From contig JAMPDX010000009.1 in assembly GCA_023665425.1 (NCBI GenBank), positions 1 to 43,609 of the forward strand: DNA of 43,609 bases, given 5' to 3'. The DNA comes from Muribaculaceae bacterium. Lineage in GTDB: Bacteria; Bacteroidota; Bacteroidia; Bacteroidales; Muribaculaceae. Every line of letters begins with the position of its first letter. The stretch's first letter is position 1. The translations under genes and the position numbers were made by a program. Below are positions 1 through 8,670 of this stretch, in pieces. A model generated the notes under the pieces. That model made no database searches and had not been told where the DNA came from. It saw nothing but the letters and a program-made list of their open reading frames with translations.

Positions 1-86
1 GCACAGGCCTCTACGCTAAGGGTCTGAAGACACGTGCTCCGAAGAAGAACTCTTCTAAGTACATCATTGAAAGAAGGAAAAAGTAA
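1..86 (+). CDS. rplB: 50S ribosomal protein L2 (uL2), C-terminal end only
   Basis: Only the last 27 codons are in the window, in the frame that starts at base 3. The translated tail (TGLYAKGLKTRAPKKNSSKY, then IIERRKK) is the basic C-terminus typical of bacterial L2, which sits near the peptidyl-transferase centre of the 50S subunit. The stop codon is TAA at 84-86 and rpsS follows after 22 nt. That is the standard S10-operon order, so the upstream genes rpsJ, rplC, rplD and rplW should lie just outside the window. Identification rests on a short tail plus the neighbours, but is secure in this context. Confidence 0.93.
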   Translation, partial: TGLYAKGLKTRAPKKNSSKYIIERRKK

Positions 87-108
87 TTGATTAAAAAGTA
101 GACACCAC

Positions 109-378
109 ATGAGTCGTTCATTAAAAAAAGGACCGTTCATTTCCGTCAAGCTCGAAAAGAAAGTAGCTGCCATGGATGAGTCCGGCAAGAAGTCTGTCAT
201 CAAGACTTGGAGCCGCGCCTCCATGATATCTCCTGACTTCGTAGGTCACACATTCGCAGTGCACAACGGCAACAAGTTTATCCCCGTATACGTCACTGAG
301 AACATGGTAGGCCACAAGCTCGGCGAGTTCGCCCCCACCCGCAACTTCCGCGGCCATGCAGGCAACAAGAAAAAATAA
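109..378 (+). CDS. rpsS: 30S ribosomal protein S19 (uS19)
   Basis: Encodes 89 residues starting [11 protein letters not shown], the hallmark N-terminus of S19, with the conserved [19 protein letters not shown] segment and the [12 protein letters not shown] motif near the end. S19 forms a complex with S13 in the head of the 30S subunit and contacts the A-site finger. Length matches the family. It lies 22 nt after rplB and 41 nt before rplV, as in the S10 operon. No Shine-Dalgarno sequence precedes the ATG, which is normal for Bacteroidota. Confidence 0.98.
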   Translation: MSRSLKKGPFISVKLEKKVAAMDESGKKSVIKTWSRASMISPDFVGHTFAVHNGNKFIPVYVTENMVGHKLGEFAPTRNFRGHAGNKKK

Positions 379-419
379 CAGGCCCAAATCATTCACGATA
401 AAAGAAGAAACATAATACA

Positions 420-824
420 ATGGGTAAAAGAAAAAAAGAATCAGCTGAAGTCCTTAAGGAGGCACGCAAGAGCCAATACTTCGCCAAGCTGAACAATGTC
501 CCCACCTCACCCCGCAAGATGCGCTTGGTGGTAGACATGATTCGCGGTGTCGAGGTATTCAAAGCCCTCGGTATCCTTAAATTCTCCAATAAAGAAGCTG
601 CCCGCCGCGTAGAGAAGCTCCTCCGTAGCGCTATCTCTAACTGGGAGCAGAAGAACGAGCGCAAGGCAGAACAGGGCGAGCTCGTAGTCTCAACAGTATA
701 TGTAGACTGCGCTCCCATGCTCAAGCGCCTGCGTCCCGCACCTCAGGGTCGCGGCTATCGCATCCGCAAGCGCTCTAACCACGTGACACTGTTTGTTGAC
801 TCTATAGATAACATTAACGCTTAA
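420..824 (+). CDS. rplV: 50S ribosomal protein L22 (uL22)
   Basis: Encodes 134 residues. After a lysine-rich start ([18 protein letters not shown]) comes the L22 signature [19 protein letters not shown], and near the end the beta-hairpin region [20 protein letters not shown], whose loop lines the peptide exit tunnel. The N-terminal extension makes it longer than the roughly 110-residue E. coli protein. Extended forms of this kind occur in Bacteroidetes. It is followed by rpsC after 10 nt and is part of the S10 operon. Confidence 0.97.
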   Translation: MGKRKKESAEVLKEARKSQYFAKLNNVPTSPRKMRLVVDMIRGVEVFKALGILKFSNKEAARRVEKLLRSAISNWEQKNERKAEQGELVVSTVYVDCAPMLKRLRPAPQGRGYRIRKRSNHVTLFVDSIDNINA

Positions 825-834
825 TACTGACAAG

Positions 835-1578
835 ATGGGACAGAAAGTTAATCCTATTAGCAACCGCCTCGGTGTAATCCGTGGCTGGGACTCAAATTGG
901 TACGGCGGCAAGAAATATGGTGACATCCTGCTCGAGGACTCCAAAATCCGCAAATACCTCCGCACCCGTCTTGCCAAGGCAAGCGTATCGCGAGTAATCA
1001 TCGAACGTACCCTCAAGATGGTCACAGTGACCATCTGCACATCACGCCCCGGCATGATTATCGGCCGTGGCGGTCAGGACGTTGACAATCTCAAGAAGGA
1101 GCTCGTCAAGCTCACCGGCAAAGACGTGCAGGTCAACGTACACGAGATTAAGCGTCCTGAGCTTGACGCTGAACTCGTAGCCGCCAACATCGCCCGTCAG
1201 ATCGAGAACAAGGTGGCCTACCGTCGCGCCGTTAAGAAGGCCGTACAGGATACCATGCGCATGGGCGCCGAGGGTATCAAGGTGCAAGTTTCAGGCCGTC
1301 TGAACGGCGCTGAAATGGCTCGCTCCGAGATGTTTAAAGAAGGACGTACACCGCTTCACACCCTGCGTGCCGACATCGACTACGCACTGGTTGAGGCCCT
1401 CACTAAGGTAGGTATCATCGGTATCAAGGTATGGATCTGCCGTGGTGAAGTGTATGGCAAGCGCGAACTCACACCCCAGTACACAGCCGCTGACAACAAG
1501 GGTGGCCGTCGTGACTTCGGCAACGACCGTCGTGAAGGCCGTCGTGGTGGTTTCCGCAAGAGAAACAACAATCGTTAA
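835..1578 (+). CDS. rpsC: 30S ribosomal protein S3 (uS3)
   Basis: Encodes 247 residues starting [13 protein letters not shown], the typical S3 start. A type II KH RNA-binding domain occupies about residues 40-110, with its GxxG loop in [19 protein letters not shown]. The C-terminal domain carries [20 protein letters not shown] and ends in a Gly/Arg/Asn-rich tail (residues about 222-247). S3 lies at the mRNA entry channel of the 30S subunit. The gene is 10 nt after rplV and 21 nt before rplP. The basic tail is longer than in E. coli but common in this phylum. Confidence 0.98.
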   Translation: MGQKVNPISNRLGVIRGWDSNWYGGKKYGDILLEDSKIRKYLRTRLAKASVSRVIIERTLKMVTVTICTSRPGMIIGRGGQDVDNLKKELVKLTGKDVQVNVHEIKRPELDAELVAANIARQIENKVAYRRAVKKAVQDTMRMGAEGIKVQVSGRLNGAEMARSEMFKEGRTPLHTLRADIDYALVEALTKVGIIGIKVWICRGEVYGKRELTPQYTAADNKGGRRDFGNDRREGRRGGFRKRNNNR

Positions 1579-1599
1579 ACCTGTAGAAAAGACTAAACA

Positions 1600-2031
1600 A
1601 TGTTACAGCCTAAAAAGACCAAGTTCCGCCGCTCACAAAAAGGCCGCATGAAAGGTGAGGCCCAGAGAGGCAACCAGCTCGCTTTCGGCTCATTCGGCAT
1701 AAAGACACTCGAGTCTAAATGGATCACCGGCCGTCAGATTGAGGCCGCCCGTATCGCCGTGACACGCTACATGCAGCGTCAGGGTCAGATTTGGATCCGC
1801 ATCTTCCCGGATAAGCCCATCACCAAGAAGCCCGCTGAGGTACGTATGGGTAAAGGTAAAGGTAACCCCGAAGGCTTTGTGGCACCCGTCACTCCCGGAC
1901 GTATCCTCATAGAGGTAGAGGGTGTAAGCTACGACATCGCCAAGGAGGCATTGCGCCTTGCAGCCCAGAAGCTCCCCGTCATCACAAAATTTGTGGTACG
2001 CCGCGACTACGACCCCTCACAGAACATCTAA
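1600..2031 (+). CDS. rplP: 50S ribosomal protein L16 (uL16), last gene of the truncated S10 operon
   Basis: Encodes 143 residues starting [19 protein letters not shown], with the conserved [20 protein letters not shown] and [19 protein letters not shown] segments. L16 binds near the A site of the 50S subunit and is needed for late assembly. In nearly all bacteria rpmC follows immediately. Here the stop codon is followed by two hairpin terminators and a repeat-rich gap. rpmC lies 37 kb away on the other strand. The gene itself looks intact, so the break falls cleanly in the intergenic space. Confidence 0.98.
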   Translation: MLQPKKTKFRRSQKGRMKGEAQRGNQLAFGSFGIKTLESKWITGRQIEAARIAVTRYMQRQGQIWIRIFPDKPITKKPAEVRMGKGKGNPEGFVAPVTPGRILIEVEGVSYDIAKEALRLAAQKLPVITKFVVRRDYDPSQNI

Positions 2032-2036
2032 TAAAA

Positions 2037-2061
2037 GCGGAGGAGGCTCCTCCTCCCTTTT
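2037..2061 (+). terminator. Rho-independent terminator 1 after rplP
   Basis: A GGAGGAG stem (about 2039-2045), a GCTC loop and a CTCCTCC stem (about 2050-2056) are followed by CTTTT. The hairpin begins only 7 nt after the rplP stop codon. It shows that transcription is meant to end after rplP instead of continuing into rpmC. Confidence 0.8.
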
Positions 2062-2073
2062 ACCCCCCTATAC

Positions 2074-2112
2074 AAAGCAAGCGACTCACCCGAGCCGCTT
2101 GCTTTAATTTTA
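2074..2112 (+). terminator. Rho-independent terminator 2 after rplP
   Basis: AAAGCAAGCG (2074-2083) pairs perfectly with CGCTTGCTTT (2096-2105) across a short ACTC/GAG-containing loop, followed by AATTTTAT. This ten-base-pair stem with a T-rich tail is a second, stronger terminator in series with the one at 2039. Confidence 0.85.
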
Positions 2113-2124
2113 TATGATACAAAT

Positions 2125-2295
2125 CAAGTTTCGCAAGTTAACGTGTAAAACATTAACAAGCAGTAAATCGGCGGGCTACGCACGCCTTTAGTTTGTTTAC
2201 TCAACCCCGCACACCCACGGTTGTGGCCGCGTGTGTACGGGGTTACTATAAGTCGGTGTCCTTATGGACACTCCTAACCATAACATATTCAATGG
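2125..2295. repeat. Composite palindromic repeat, copy A (inverted relative to copy B at about 26.49-26.70 kb)
   Basis: Positions 2135-2166 are an exact 32-bp inverted match to 26603-26634. Positions about 2195-2236 form an imperfect hairpin (AACCCCGCACACCCACGG against CCGCGTGTGTACGGGGTT) whose sequence reappears inverted at about 26525-26566. A small palindrome GTGTCC-TTAT-GGACAC at 2256-2271 is followed by CTCCTAACC and a stretch matching the inverse of about 26655-26698. No open reading frame or transposase is present. The order of modules differs slightly from copy B, so this is a mosaic repeat and not a simple duplication. The rest of the gap to 2490 shows nothing I can name. Confidence 0.8.
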
Positions 2296-2494
2296 GATAC
2301 TATTTGCGGAATTTGAATTAAGCGGGCGCCGGAAAGCCGGACATGTGTAGACATCGTCGAGATGCATGAGTGATATAGTCCTTGCGGGAGAGAGTAAAAA
2401 TACCATAGGAAGGGTAAGAAATTAATCTGTTTAGGGGATGTGCATAATTAAATGAGGGTATGTGGATAACGTGTAAAAACCATTAAATCAGAGT

Positions 2495-2526
2495 ATTGCA
2501 GGAATTGTAAAGTCGCAGTAATTTTG
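2495..2526 (+). promoter_or_regulatory. Promoter of the haem uptake operon
   Basis: ATTG (2495-2498), 20 nt, then TAATTTTG (2519-2526) fits the Bacteroidota consensus of a TTTG -33 element and a TAnnTTTG -7 element. It lies about 40 nt before the ATG at 2565, giving a leader of roughly 30 nt. I could not make out a clear Fur-type operator. Confidence 0.75.
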
Positions 2527-2564
2527 TACCCGTAAAACTAACAGAATATTACCCTATTAAACCA

Positions 2565-3002
2565 ATGAAAAAATTAATCTTAATGTTTCTGGCGATAGGT
2601 ATGGGTGCAGGTTGCATAAGCGCGGCCACTCAACTGCGGCTTACCTTGGCTGACGGCACTACCCCGACTTATACGTTGTCAGAGAAACCCACAGTAACCT
2701 TCCCCGGCACGCAGATGGTTATCGCGACTCCCGAAGCAAGTGTAAGTTATAACCGCGCAGATATAATGAGCATGGACTTTGGAGAGGCTGCCACCGGTAT
2801 CGAAAATGTTTTCTCCTTTGATGATGATGCCTTTGGCTATATTGACGGAATCATCGCATCTCCCGGCTCTGAGATAATAGTGTACAATATAAGTGGTCTG
2901 CAGGTGCTCCGTGGCTATGAGAGTCTCTCCACTAATGAGCTTTCTGCCGGTATTTATGTTGCCAAGACAGCTCGCCATACAGTAAAATTCATTAAGAAGT
3001 AA
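2565..3002 (+). CDS. Small secreted protein with a C-terminal sorting-like domain, first gene of the haem operon
   Basis: Encodes 145 residues. A signal peptide (MKKLILMFLAIGMGAGCISA) is followed by a short repeat-like segment (LRLTLADGTTPTYTLSEKP) ending in DIMSMDFGE. The same pattern opens the mature part of the next gene product. The C-terminus (about residues 105-145, VYNISGLQVLRG and ELSAGIYVAKT, ending KFIKK) resembles the short GIYV-type beta-sandwich domains of Bacteroidales exported proteins, which in some species direct type IX secretion. Promoter-proximal position puts it in the haem operon, 35 nt ahead of the calycin-like gene. I do not recognise a named family. A role on the cell surface or in the periplasm is inference. 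Confidence 0.8.
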   Translation: MKKLILMFLAIGMGAGCISAATQLRLTLADGTTPTYTLSEKPTVTFPGTQMVIATPEASVSYNRADIMSMDFGEAATGIENVFSFDDDAFGYIDGIIASPGSEIIVYNISGLQVLRGYESLSTNELSAGIYVAKTARHTVKFIKK

Positions 3003-3037
3003 TCCACAATTCCTTATCCCAATTAAAAAGCATAAAA

Positions 3038-3637
3038 ATGAAGAAATATATACTTACAGCGGCCCTGTGCGTCGCATCACTGAGCATTTTCGCAGACACT
3101 GAAGTACTTAAAATATCACTCGTAAACGGCGAAGAGACGACAATTCCTATAGCTGACATCAAAGAGATGAGCTTTACTACAGAGGAAGAGGAAGAGGCTG
3201 AACCTACCATGGCAGAGAAATTTGCAGGTGTCTATAACGGCACGCAGACACTGACAGTAGCCGGAATGTACAAATATTCTGCCGAGGTGGCGTATACTCT
3301 CACCGCAGCTGAAGATGGCACTCTGACAGTATCAATCCCCCAATATTCTCTGACCAACACAATGATGGGAGACCTCACCTTGGGCGCTCTCACTATCAGC
3401 GGCCTGGAGTGGAACGAGGAGAAGGTTGGCTTCTATCGCATGTATGCCAATGATGGTCTCACTCAGCACTTTCTCGCTGTGAAAGATGGCAGTAATGTCT
3501 TTGACAACGACTATGCCCTCGGTGGCGAGAGCAACATCCTCATCACACTGACAGATAACAAGCTTCATGTTGAGAATCCCTTCAAACTCGGTGCCATGCC
3601 ACTGCCCATGACAGCGACCTTCGAAGGCGAGAAATAA
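3038..3637 (+). CDS. Secreted calycin-like domain protein of the haem operon
   Basis: Encodes 199 residues: a signal peptide (MKKYILTAALCVASLSIFA, cleavage likely before DTEV), a short beta-rich segment ending DIKEMSF, an acidic linker (EEEEEAEP, about residues 48-55), and a domain of about 140 residues with alternating beta strands (FAGVYNGTQTLTVAGM to PMTATFEGEK). The second part looks like the calycin-like domain proteins found beside HmuY-type genes in Bacteroidales. Calycin barrels commonly bind hydrophobic ligands, so haem or porphyrin handling is plausible but inferred. It ends 3 nt before hmuY, so the two are almost certainly co-translated. Confidence 0.8.
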   Translation: MKKYILTAALCVASLSIFADTEVLKISLVNGEETTIPIADIKEMSFTTEEEEEAEPTMAEKFAGVYNGTQTLTVAGMYKYSAEVAYTLTAAEDGTLTVSIPQYSLTNTMMGDLTLGALTISGLEWNEEKVGFYRMYANDGLTQHFLAVKDGSNVFDNDYALGGESNILITLTDNKLHVENPFKLGAMPLPMTATFEGEK

Positions 3638-3640
3638 TCT

Positions 3641-4426
3641 ATGAAAAACATTGGTAGAAGTTTATGTGTTATCGGTACAAGCTTTGGTGTGCTTCTTGCA
3701 CTCCAGTCTTGTACCGGTATTTTTGGCGGCGTTTACGATGAGCCGCAGGAGCCCGGAACCAAGCCGGTGGCCGGACAACTTTATATCGATGCTTCCGACT
3801 GGGAGAAGTGGTATTATATAGACCTGCCCTATATCGCAGCCAAGACACTTGAGGATGAAACATATAATGCCAACGCTGATTGGCAGTGTATAGACATACC
3901 CATGCAGCAGGTAGCCACGCTGGTGGACAAAGCCGGCATCTACACTTACTGGTTTGACGTCTTTGGCGAGGGCATAAGCAACAGCCGCTTCGAGTCATAT
4001 ATGCCCACTGCGGCTCAGTTAGAGCCCGAGAGCTGGACTATAGCGGTGCATCGCGATAATGTGCGCACTAATGGTTGTAAGGCAGCGGCAACTTCCTTCA
4101 GCAGCCTCGAACAGCTTCCGGAGGACAAGTATTTTCTATCCGCCCTCACCTTTGAGGGGGACAGATGGAGCGAAAATGAAGTGTGGTGTGAGCAATCACG
4201 CATGCTGTTGGGCTATATAGGCAGCCAGGGGATTAACATTAATCCTGTGCTCAGTTCATGGCTCAAAGTGGAGATACCCCCAATCCCCCCAGCCTTTACC
4301 ATAGACACCCGAGTCTTCGTGTTGCAACTACCTGACGGCACTTATGGGGCACTTCAATTGGAAAATTACCAAAGTCCAGCAGGTACAAAATGCTGTTTGA
4401 CGATTAATTACCGCTACCCACTATGA
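3641..4426 (+). CDS. hmuY: HmuY-family haem-binding lipoprotein (haemophore-like)
   Basis: Encodes 261 residues. The lipoprotein signal ends in ALQSC, placing the lipidated Cys near residue 24. Conserved HmuY-family features are visible: DASDWEKWYYIDL near residue 50, SWTIAVHRDNVRTNGCKAA in the middle, and the terminal block from VFVLQLPDGTYGALQLENY to TINYRYPL. HmuY proteins are outer-membrane-anchored haem binders that pass haem to the TonB-dependent receptor HmuR. The stop codon overlaps the next gene by 4 nt (ATGA), fitting that partnership. Haem ligands differ between family members (His or Met), and I cannot assign them here. Confidence 0.88.
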   Translation: MKNIGRSLCVIGTSFGVLLALQSCTGIFGGVYDEPQEPGTKPVAGQLYIDASDWEKWYYIDLPYIAAKTLEDETYNANADWQCIDIPMQQVATLVDKAGIYTYWFDVFGEGISNSRFESYMPTAAQLEPESWTIAVHRDNVRTNGCKAAATSFSSLEQLPEDKYFLSALTFEGDRWSENEVWCEQSRMLLGYIGSQGININPVLSSWLKVEIPPIPPAFTIDTRVFVLQLPDGTYGALQLENYQSPAGTKCCLTINYRYPL

Positions 4427-6357
4427 TAGAATTATTAATGGCAGCCATATCCGCCGCCACACTCGCTGCGGATAGTGTACCCGACTTCTATACTGATCTG
4501 GAGGAAGTGGTGGTCACCGGTACTCGTGCTCCTCGTCTGCTCAAAGATGTGCCTGTGCAGACCACTGTCATAACCTCCAAAGATATAGAGCAAACTGATG
4601 CGAGCGACATTGAAGAGCTGTTGCAACAACAGATGCCGGGAGTAGAGTTTTCGTATGCCATGAACCAACAGGTTCACATGAACTTCGGCGGCTTTGGCGG
4701 CCAGGGCGTGCTCTTCCTTGTAGATGGCGAACGCCTTGCCGGCGAGACGATGGACGATGTGGACTTCAGTCGCATAGATATGGCGAATGTGGAACGTATC
4801 GAGATAGTGCGCGGAGCTTCGAGTGCTCTGTATGGCGGTAATGCCGCCGGCGGGGTAATCAACATCATCACTAAAGAACCCTCCAAGAAATGGAGCGCAA
4901 ATATCAACGGACGCTTGGGCAGACATAATTCGCAGAGGTACGGCGGCAATTTTTCCTTGCATAATAGATGGATAAGCAACTCACTCACAGCCACATACTC
5001 TCGCATGGACAGCTACAATGTGCAGAGCTCACCTGACCCTCTCACCCGAGTTGTCACCACAATCTATGGCTCTCGAACCCTCAACGTACGTGACCAGGTG
5101 AATGTAACCCCCATTGAGGGTGTCAAGCTCTCAGCCCGCGCCGGATATTTCTTTCGCGAGATACCACGTATAATTGACACTCCCGAGCGATACCGCGACT
5201 ATTCCGCCGGTCTGAAAGGCAGCTGGGAGATAAACGATGCCAACAACGTGGAGATAGCCTACTGCTTCGACCAGTATGACAAATCGTCATACATGCGCAT
5301 CAGCGGCCTTGATGTGCGCAATTATAGTGACGTAATCAACTCTGTGAGAGGTGCCTACAACCACTTCTTTGAGCGAGGGGACATCCTCACCGTGGGTGCT
5401 GACTATCGATATGATTACCTCAACAACACCAAGCTCACCGACAGGGCCAAACATGAGGCAAATGTTGATGCTTTTGCCCAATATGACTGGATAATAGATG
5501 AGCGGTGGGAGGTGGTAGGCGCCGGTAGATATGACTATTTCTCAAGCTCCAACATATCACGCTTCACCCCGAAAGTCTCAGCCCGTTATAAGCCCCGTTA
5601 CAACGTCAATATCCGTTTAGCTTACGGTATGGGATTTCGTACCCCCACATTAAAGGAGAAGTATTATAACTTCGACATGGCCGGGATATGGATTGTGGAA
5701 GGCAACCCCGAGCTCAAACCGGAGTCAAGCCACAATATCAATGCCTCATTCGACTGGACTGTGAGCGACTATACCGCCACCGTAACCGGGTATTACAATA
5801 ACGTCTCCAACAAGATTTCCACCGGACTGCCATACTATAAGCCCGGTGAGGGGAAGCAACTCTTCCTCCAATACATCAATCTTGACAAGTATTCGGTCTA
5901 TGGGTTTGAGGCCACTCTGCAAGCTCGCTGGCAATGTGGATTGTCTGCCAAACTATCTTACGCCTTCACACATGAGGACTTCCCACGCGACAAGGATGGT
6001 AATACCGCCAACAATCAGTATATACCGGCTCGCAAGCATACCATGACAGCTAACCTGGAGTGGTTCAGACAACTCAACTCTGATCTTGACCTGACATTGG
6101 GCCTGAATGGGCGCGCTCTGAGCGGAGTGACCAATCGCGAATATAAGGACTATTATGATATCCTTGCCGGTACTGTGGATGTGAAGTACCCCCCTTACAC
6201 ACTCTGGAAGCTCTCGGCTGCGATGAATTTCAGAAAGCATATCAAGCTCACAGTGGCCGTGGACAACTTATTTAACTATAAACCAAAATATTATTATCTT
6301 AATGCGCCTCTCACTGACGGTACTGACGTTTTAGTAGGCTTGAGTATTACAATATGA
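4423..6357 (+). CDS. hmuR: TonB-dependent outer-membrane haem receptor, HmuR-like
   Basis: Encodes 644 residues. A short signal peptide (MIELLMAAISAATLAA) is followed by a TonB-box-like stretch (DLEEVVVTGTRAP), the plug domain (VTVITSKDIEQTDASDIEEL is approximate; ERIEIVRGASSALYGGNAAG is clear) and a 22-strand type barrel. Near residue 410 are the haem-receptor motifs FRTPTLKEKYYNF and GNPELKPE, equivalent to the FRAP and NPNL boxes. The C-terminal strand ends in VLVGLSITI. The receptor imports haem using energy from TonB. It overlaps hmuY by 4 nt and the next gene by 4 nt, so translation is probably coupled through the operon. Confidence 0.92.
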   Translation: MIELLMAAISAATLAADSVPDFYTDLEEVVVTGTRAPRLLKDVPVQTTVITSKDIEQTDASDIEELLQQQMPGVEFSYAMNQQVHMNFGGFGGQGVLFLVDGERLAGETMDDVDFSRIDMANVERIEIVRGASSALYGGNAAGGVINIITKEPSKKWSANINGRLGRHNSQRYGGNFSLHNRWISNSLTATYSRMDSYNVQSSPDPLTRVVTTIYGSRTLNVRDQVNVTPIEGVKLSARAGYFFREIPRIIDTPERYRDYSAGLKGSWEINDANNVEIAYCFDQYDKSSYMRISGLDVRNYSDVINSVRGAYNHFFERGDILTVGADYRYDYLNNTKLTDRAKHEANVDAFAQYDWIIDERWEVVGAGRYDYFSSSNISRFTPKVSARYKPRYNVNIRLAYGMGFRTPTLKEKYYNFDMAGIWIVEGNPELKPESSHNINASFDWTVSDYTATVTGYYNNVSNKISTGLPYYKPGEGKQLFLQYINLDKYSVYGFEATLQARWQCGLSAKLSYAFTHEDFPRDKDGNTANNQYIPARKHTMTANLEWFRQLNSDLDLTLGLNGRALSGVTNREYKDYYDILAGTVDVKYPPYTLWKLSAAMNFRKHIKLTVAVDNLFNYKPKYYYLNAPLTDGTDVLVGLSITI

Positions 6358-7220
6358 AGACAAAAAAATATTGGTGGAAGGCCATAGCCTCCTTCCTGTT
6401 TGTATTGTTCATGATGCCTTTAGGGCATGCTCTGATGATTATTATGGAGCATACCATGGACGAAACGACCCTGCATTATGCCGCCTTTGCCATGGGCGCC
6501 GTCGGCATGATAATGGTTGTGATAGGTGTGTTTGTGAAAGGTGATACGGCACAGACCATTTGGGGCCTGTTAGGAGGTTTGCTCTTCTGGACCGGATGGG
6601 TCGAGTTCCTATTCATGTATTTTGCAAATCGCTTTGGCACTCAGCCGCAGCTTGACCCGGTGACCGGGCAAGTGGTAAGCCGCCCCGAATATCTCATCAT
6701 GCCTGCCTCCTTCGGTTTCTGGATGATGGTGATGATGATGTACACCTTCAGTACCCGTAACGGCTGCAACTTCATCAACTGGTGTCAGCGGATGATACTG
6801 CGAAGCAAGAAGAATGTGATAGCTGCGCGTCCTATGACCCGCCATACCAGTATTGTCACATTTATGGAGCTGATGATGATATTATGGGGCAGCTATCTGT
6901 TGCTAATGTTCTGCTATGATGACAGATTTCTCGGCGACCACCATCCGGTGACGTTGCTCATCGGCTTAGGGTGCTTGATAGGCTCATTTTTTATCTTCGC
7001 AAAGCAGCTGCGCATACCGGCGTGGGGCGCCAACATACGTATGGCCATAGCTACCGTTATTGTCTTTTGGACCCCGATAGAAATTATGGGGCGTATGAAT
7101 CTGTTTAAGGAAATATGGATTGCTCCCATGCAGCATAAGGGCGAAATGATTACGATCCTTGCAGCCTTCCTGCTTTTGTCGATTTATCTGCTTACAAGGT
7201 CATACCTGAAGAAACATTGA
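6354..7220 (+). CDS. Polytopic inner-membrane protein of the haem operon, unknown family
   Basis: Encodes 288 residues with about eight hydrophobic segments (near residues 8-32, 41-62, 67-92, 112-133, 165-186, 195-214, 226-246 and 262-282) and short loops. Histidines occur near membrane faces, for example GHALMIIMEHTM around residues 24-35 and HYAAF at about 41. I do not recognise the family. There is no ATP-binding or permease signature and no HmuUV-type ABC transporter nearby. The start overlaps the hmuR stop by 4 nt and the end overlaps the next start, so it is a tightly coupled operon member. A role in haem or iron passage across, or reduction at, the inner membrane is inference from context. 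Confidence 0.8.
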   Translation: MKTKKYWWKAIASFLFVLFMMPLGHALMIIMEHTMDETTLHYAAFAMGAVGMIMVVIGVFVKGDTAQTIWGLLGGLLFWTGWVEFLFMYFANRFGTQPQLDPVTGQVVSRPEYLIMPASFGFWMMVMMMYTFSTRNGCNFINWCQRMILRSKKNVIAARPMTRHTSIVTFMELMMILWGSYLLLMFCYDDRFLGDHHPVTLLIGLGCLIGSFFIFAKQLRIPAWGANIRMAIATVIVFWTPIEIMGRMNLFKEIWIAPMQHKGEMITILAAFLLLSIYLLTRSYLKKH

Positions 7221-8662
7221 ATTGGCATAAACAACATAAATGGTCCGGCATAGCTTCGGCGGTGATTATTATGATATTCTGCTTGTCGGGTATCATACTT
7301 AATCACCGCACAGCTGTATCCGGACAAGAAATAAGCCGCTCCTTCTTGCCCGGTTGGTATACCTTTCATAATTGGAACGGAGGGTTATTGAGAGGTACAC
7401 TCCCCTACTATGACAAGGTGCTCATCTATGGTTCTAACGGCATTTGGGTTACTGACAGCTCTCTTTCGCCTGTTTCTGATTTCAACAACGGCTTGCCTCA
7501 AGGGGCGGACCGGCGTCAGATAAGAGGTGTTGTCAACCGCAGTGGCAACTATTTTGCCGTAACCCCCTACTCCCTGTATAAGTTGAACAAGGGCCGTTGG
7601 CATGAAATCACACTGCCTATAGAGGGGGATGAGAGGCTTAGTGATATCACCCTCAGAGGCGACTCATTGGTAGTGGTCAGCCGCTCGAATATCTACCTGT
7701 CTGACAGAGCCGGAGAGGCCTTTAAACGCATCAAATTATGTGACTCACCACAGCAGGATGGGAAGGTGACACTCTTTAGGACCGTGTGGATGCTCCACAG
7801 TGGCCAACTGTATGGGCTGACAGGGACACTAATTGTTGATGCCGTCGCCTTGATATTAGTCGTATTGGCTATCTCAGGAGTTTTGATTTGGCTGATACCC
7901 AAATATATACGCCTAAAGGCAAAGGGAGGTGAAAAAGCCCCCGGTGGCGTACAGTTGTTGCGACTGTCGAGTAAATGGCATCTCAAATTAGGGGTAGTGA
8001 CATTAGTCTTTACGATGCTTATCGTAATAACCGGCTGGTGTCTACGCCCTCCGGCCATGATACCTTTGGCAACACACAAGAGCAAGCCGATTAGCGGCTC
8101 ACAGATGGATACTGACAATCCGTGGCAAGACAAGTTGCGAATGGCGCGATATGACATAAGTCAAGGAGACTGGCTCATCTCAACCTCCGACGGGTTCTAT
8201 TCTTTGCCGGAATTGTGCGACACGCCTCGCAAACTTGAGCATACTCCTCCGGTGAGTGTCATGGGGCTGAATGTATGGGAGGCAGATGAGAGCGGCCAGT
8301 GGCTCTGTGGCTCATTCTCAGGCATGTATCGTTGGGACAGGAGTTCCGAACGGAGTATTGACTACTTCAAGGGCACAGAGGCTGACGACACTCCGGGGCC
8401 ACCGTTCGGCAAATATGCCGTGTCCGGCTATTCGTCGGAGTTGCATGCCGTATGCGAATATAATGACGGTGCGCCCGGGCTGCCTCAACCCGAAGAAATG
8501 AATACGCTGCCCATGTCTCTGTGGGGTGTGGCATTAGAGGCCCATTCCGGCCGACTCTTCATCGGCGGCATAGCCACTTACATATACATATTTATCACAG
8601 GATTAATAGCCTTTTGGTGCCTTCTGTCGGGGTATAAGGCCAAAGCTCGGAGGAAGAACTGA
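7217..8662 (+). CDS. PepSY-associated TM domain protein, putative haem/iron reductase-type membrane protein
   Basis: Encodes 481 residues starting at TTG 7217, which overlaps the preceding TGA (TTGA). The product starts with HKQHKWSGIASAVIIMIFC and LSGIILNHR, the usual first helix of PepSY_TM proteins, so the start fits. A large periplasmic segment (about residues 35-195) is followed by helices near 205-228 (IVDAVALILVVLAISGVLIW), 253-275 (KWHLKLGVVTLVFTMLIVIT) and 452-475, with a second soluble segment between them. Related proteins in other bacteria act as inner-membrane ferric-siderophore reductases with haem-binding His. His residues at helix ends here (HKQH, NHR, KWHLK) are compatible with that. 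It is the last gene of the haem operon. The specific reaction is inferred. Confidence 0.75.
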   Translation: MNWHKQHKWSGIASAVIIMIFCLSGIILNHRTAVSGQEISRSFLPGWYTFHNWNGGLLRGTLPYYDKVLIYGSNGIWVTDSSLSPVSDFNNGLPQGADRRQIRGVVNRSGNYFAVTPYSLYKLNKGRWHEITLPIEGDERLSDITLRGDSLVVVSRSNIYLSDRAGEAFKRIKLCDSPQQDGKVTLFRTVWMLHSGQLYGLTGTLIVDAVALILVVLAISGVLIWLIPKYIRLKAKGGEKAPGGVQLLRLSSKWHLKLGVVTLVFTMLIVITGWCLRPPAMIPLATHKSKPISGSQMDTDNPWQDKLRMARYDISQGDWLISTSDGFYSLPELCDTPRKLEHTPPVSVMGLNVWEADESGQWLCGSFSGMYRWDRSSERSIDYFKGTEADDTPGPPFGKYAVSGYSSELHAVCEYNDGAPGLPQPEEMNTLPMSLWGVALEAHSGRLFIGGIATYIYIFITGLIAFWCLLSGYKAKARRKN

Positions 8663-8670
8663 AAGCGGCT

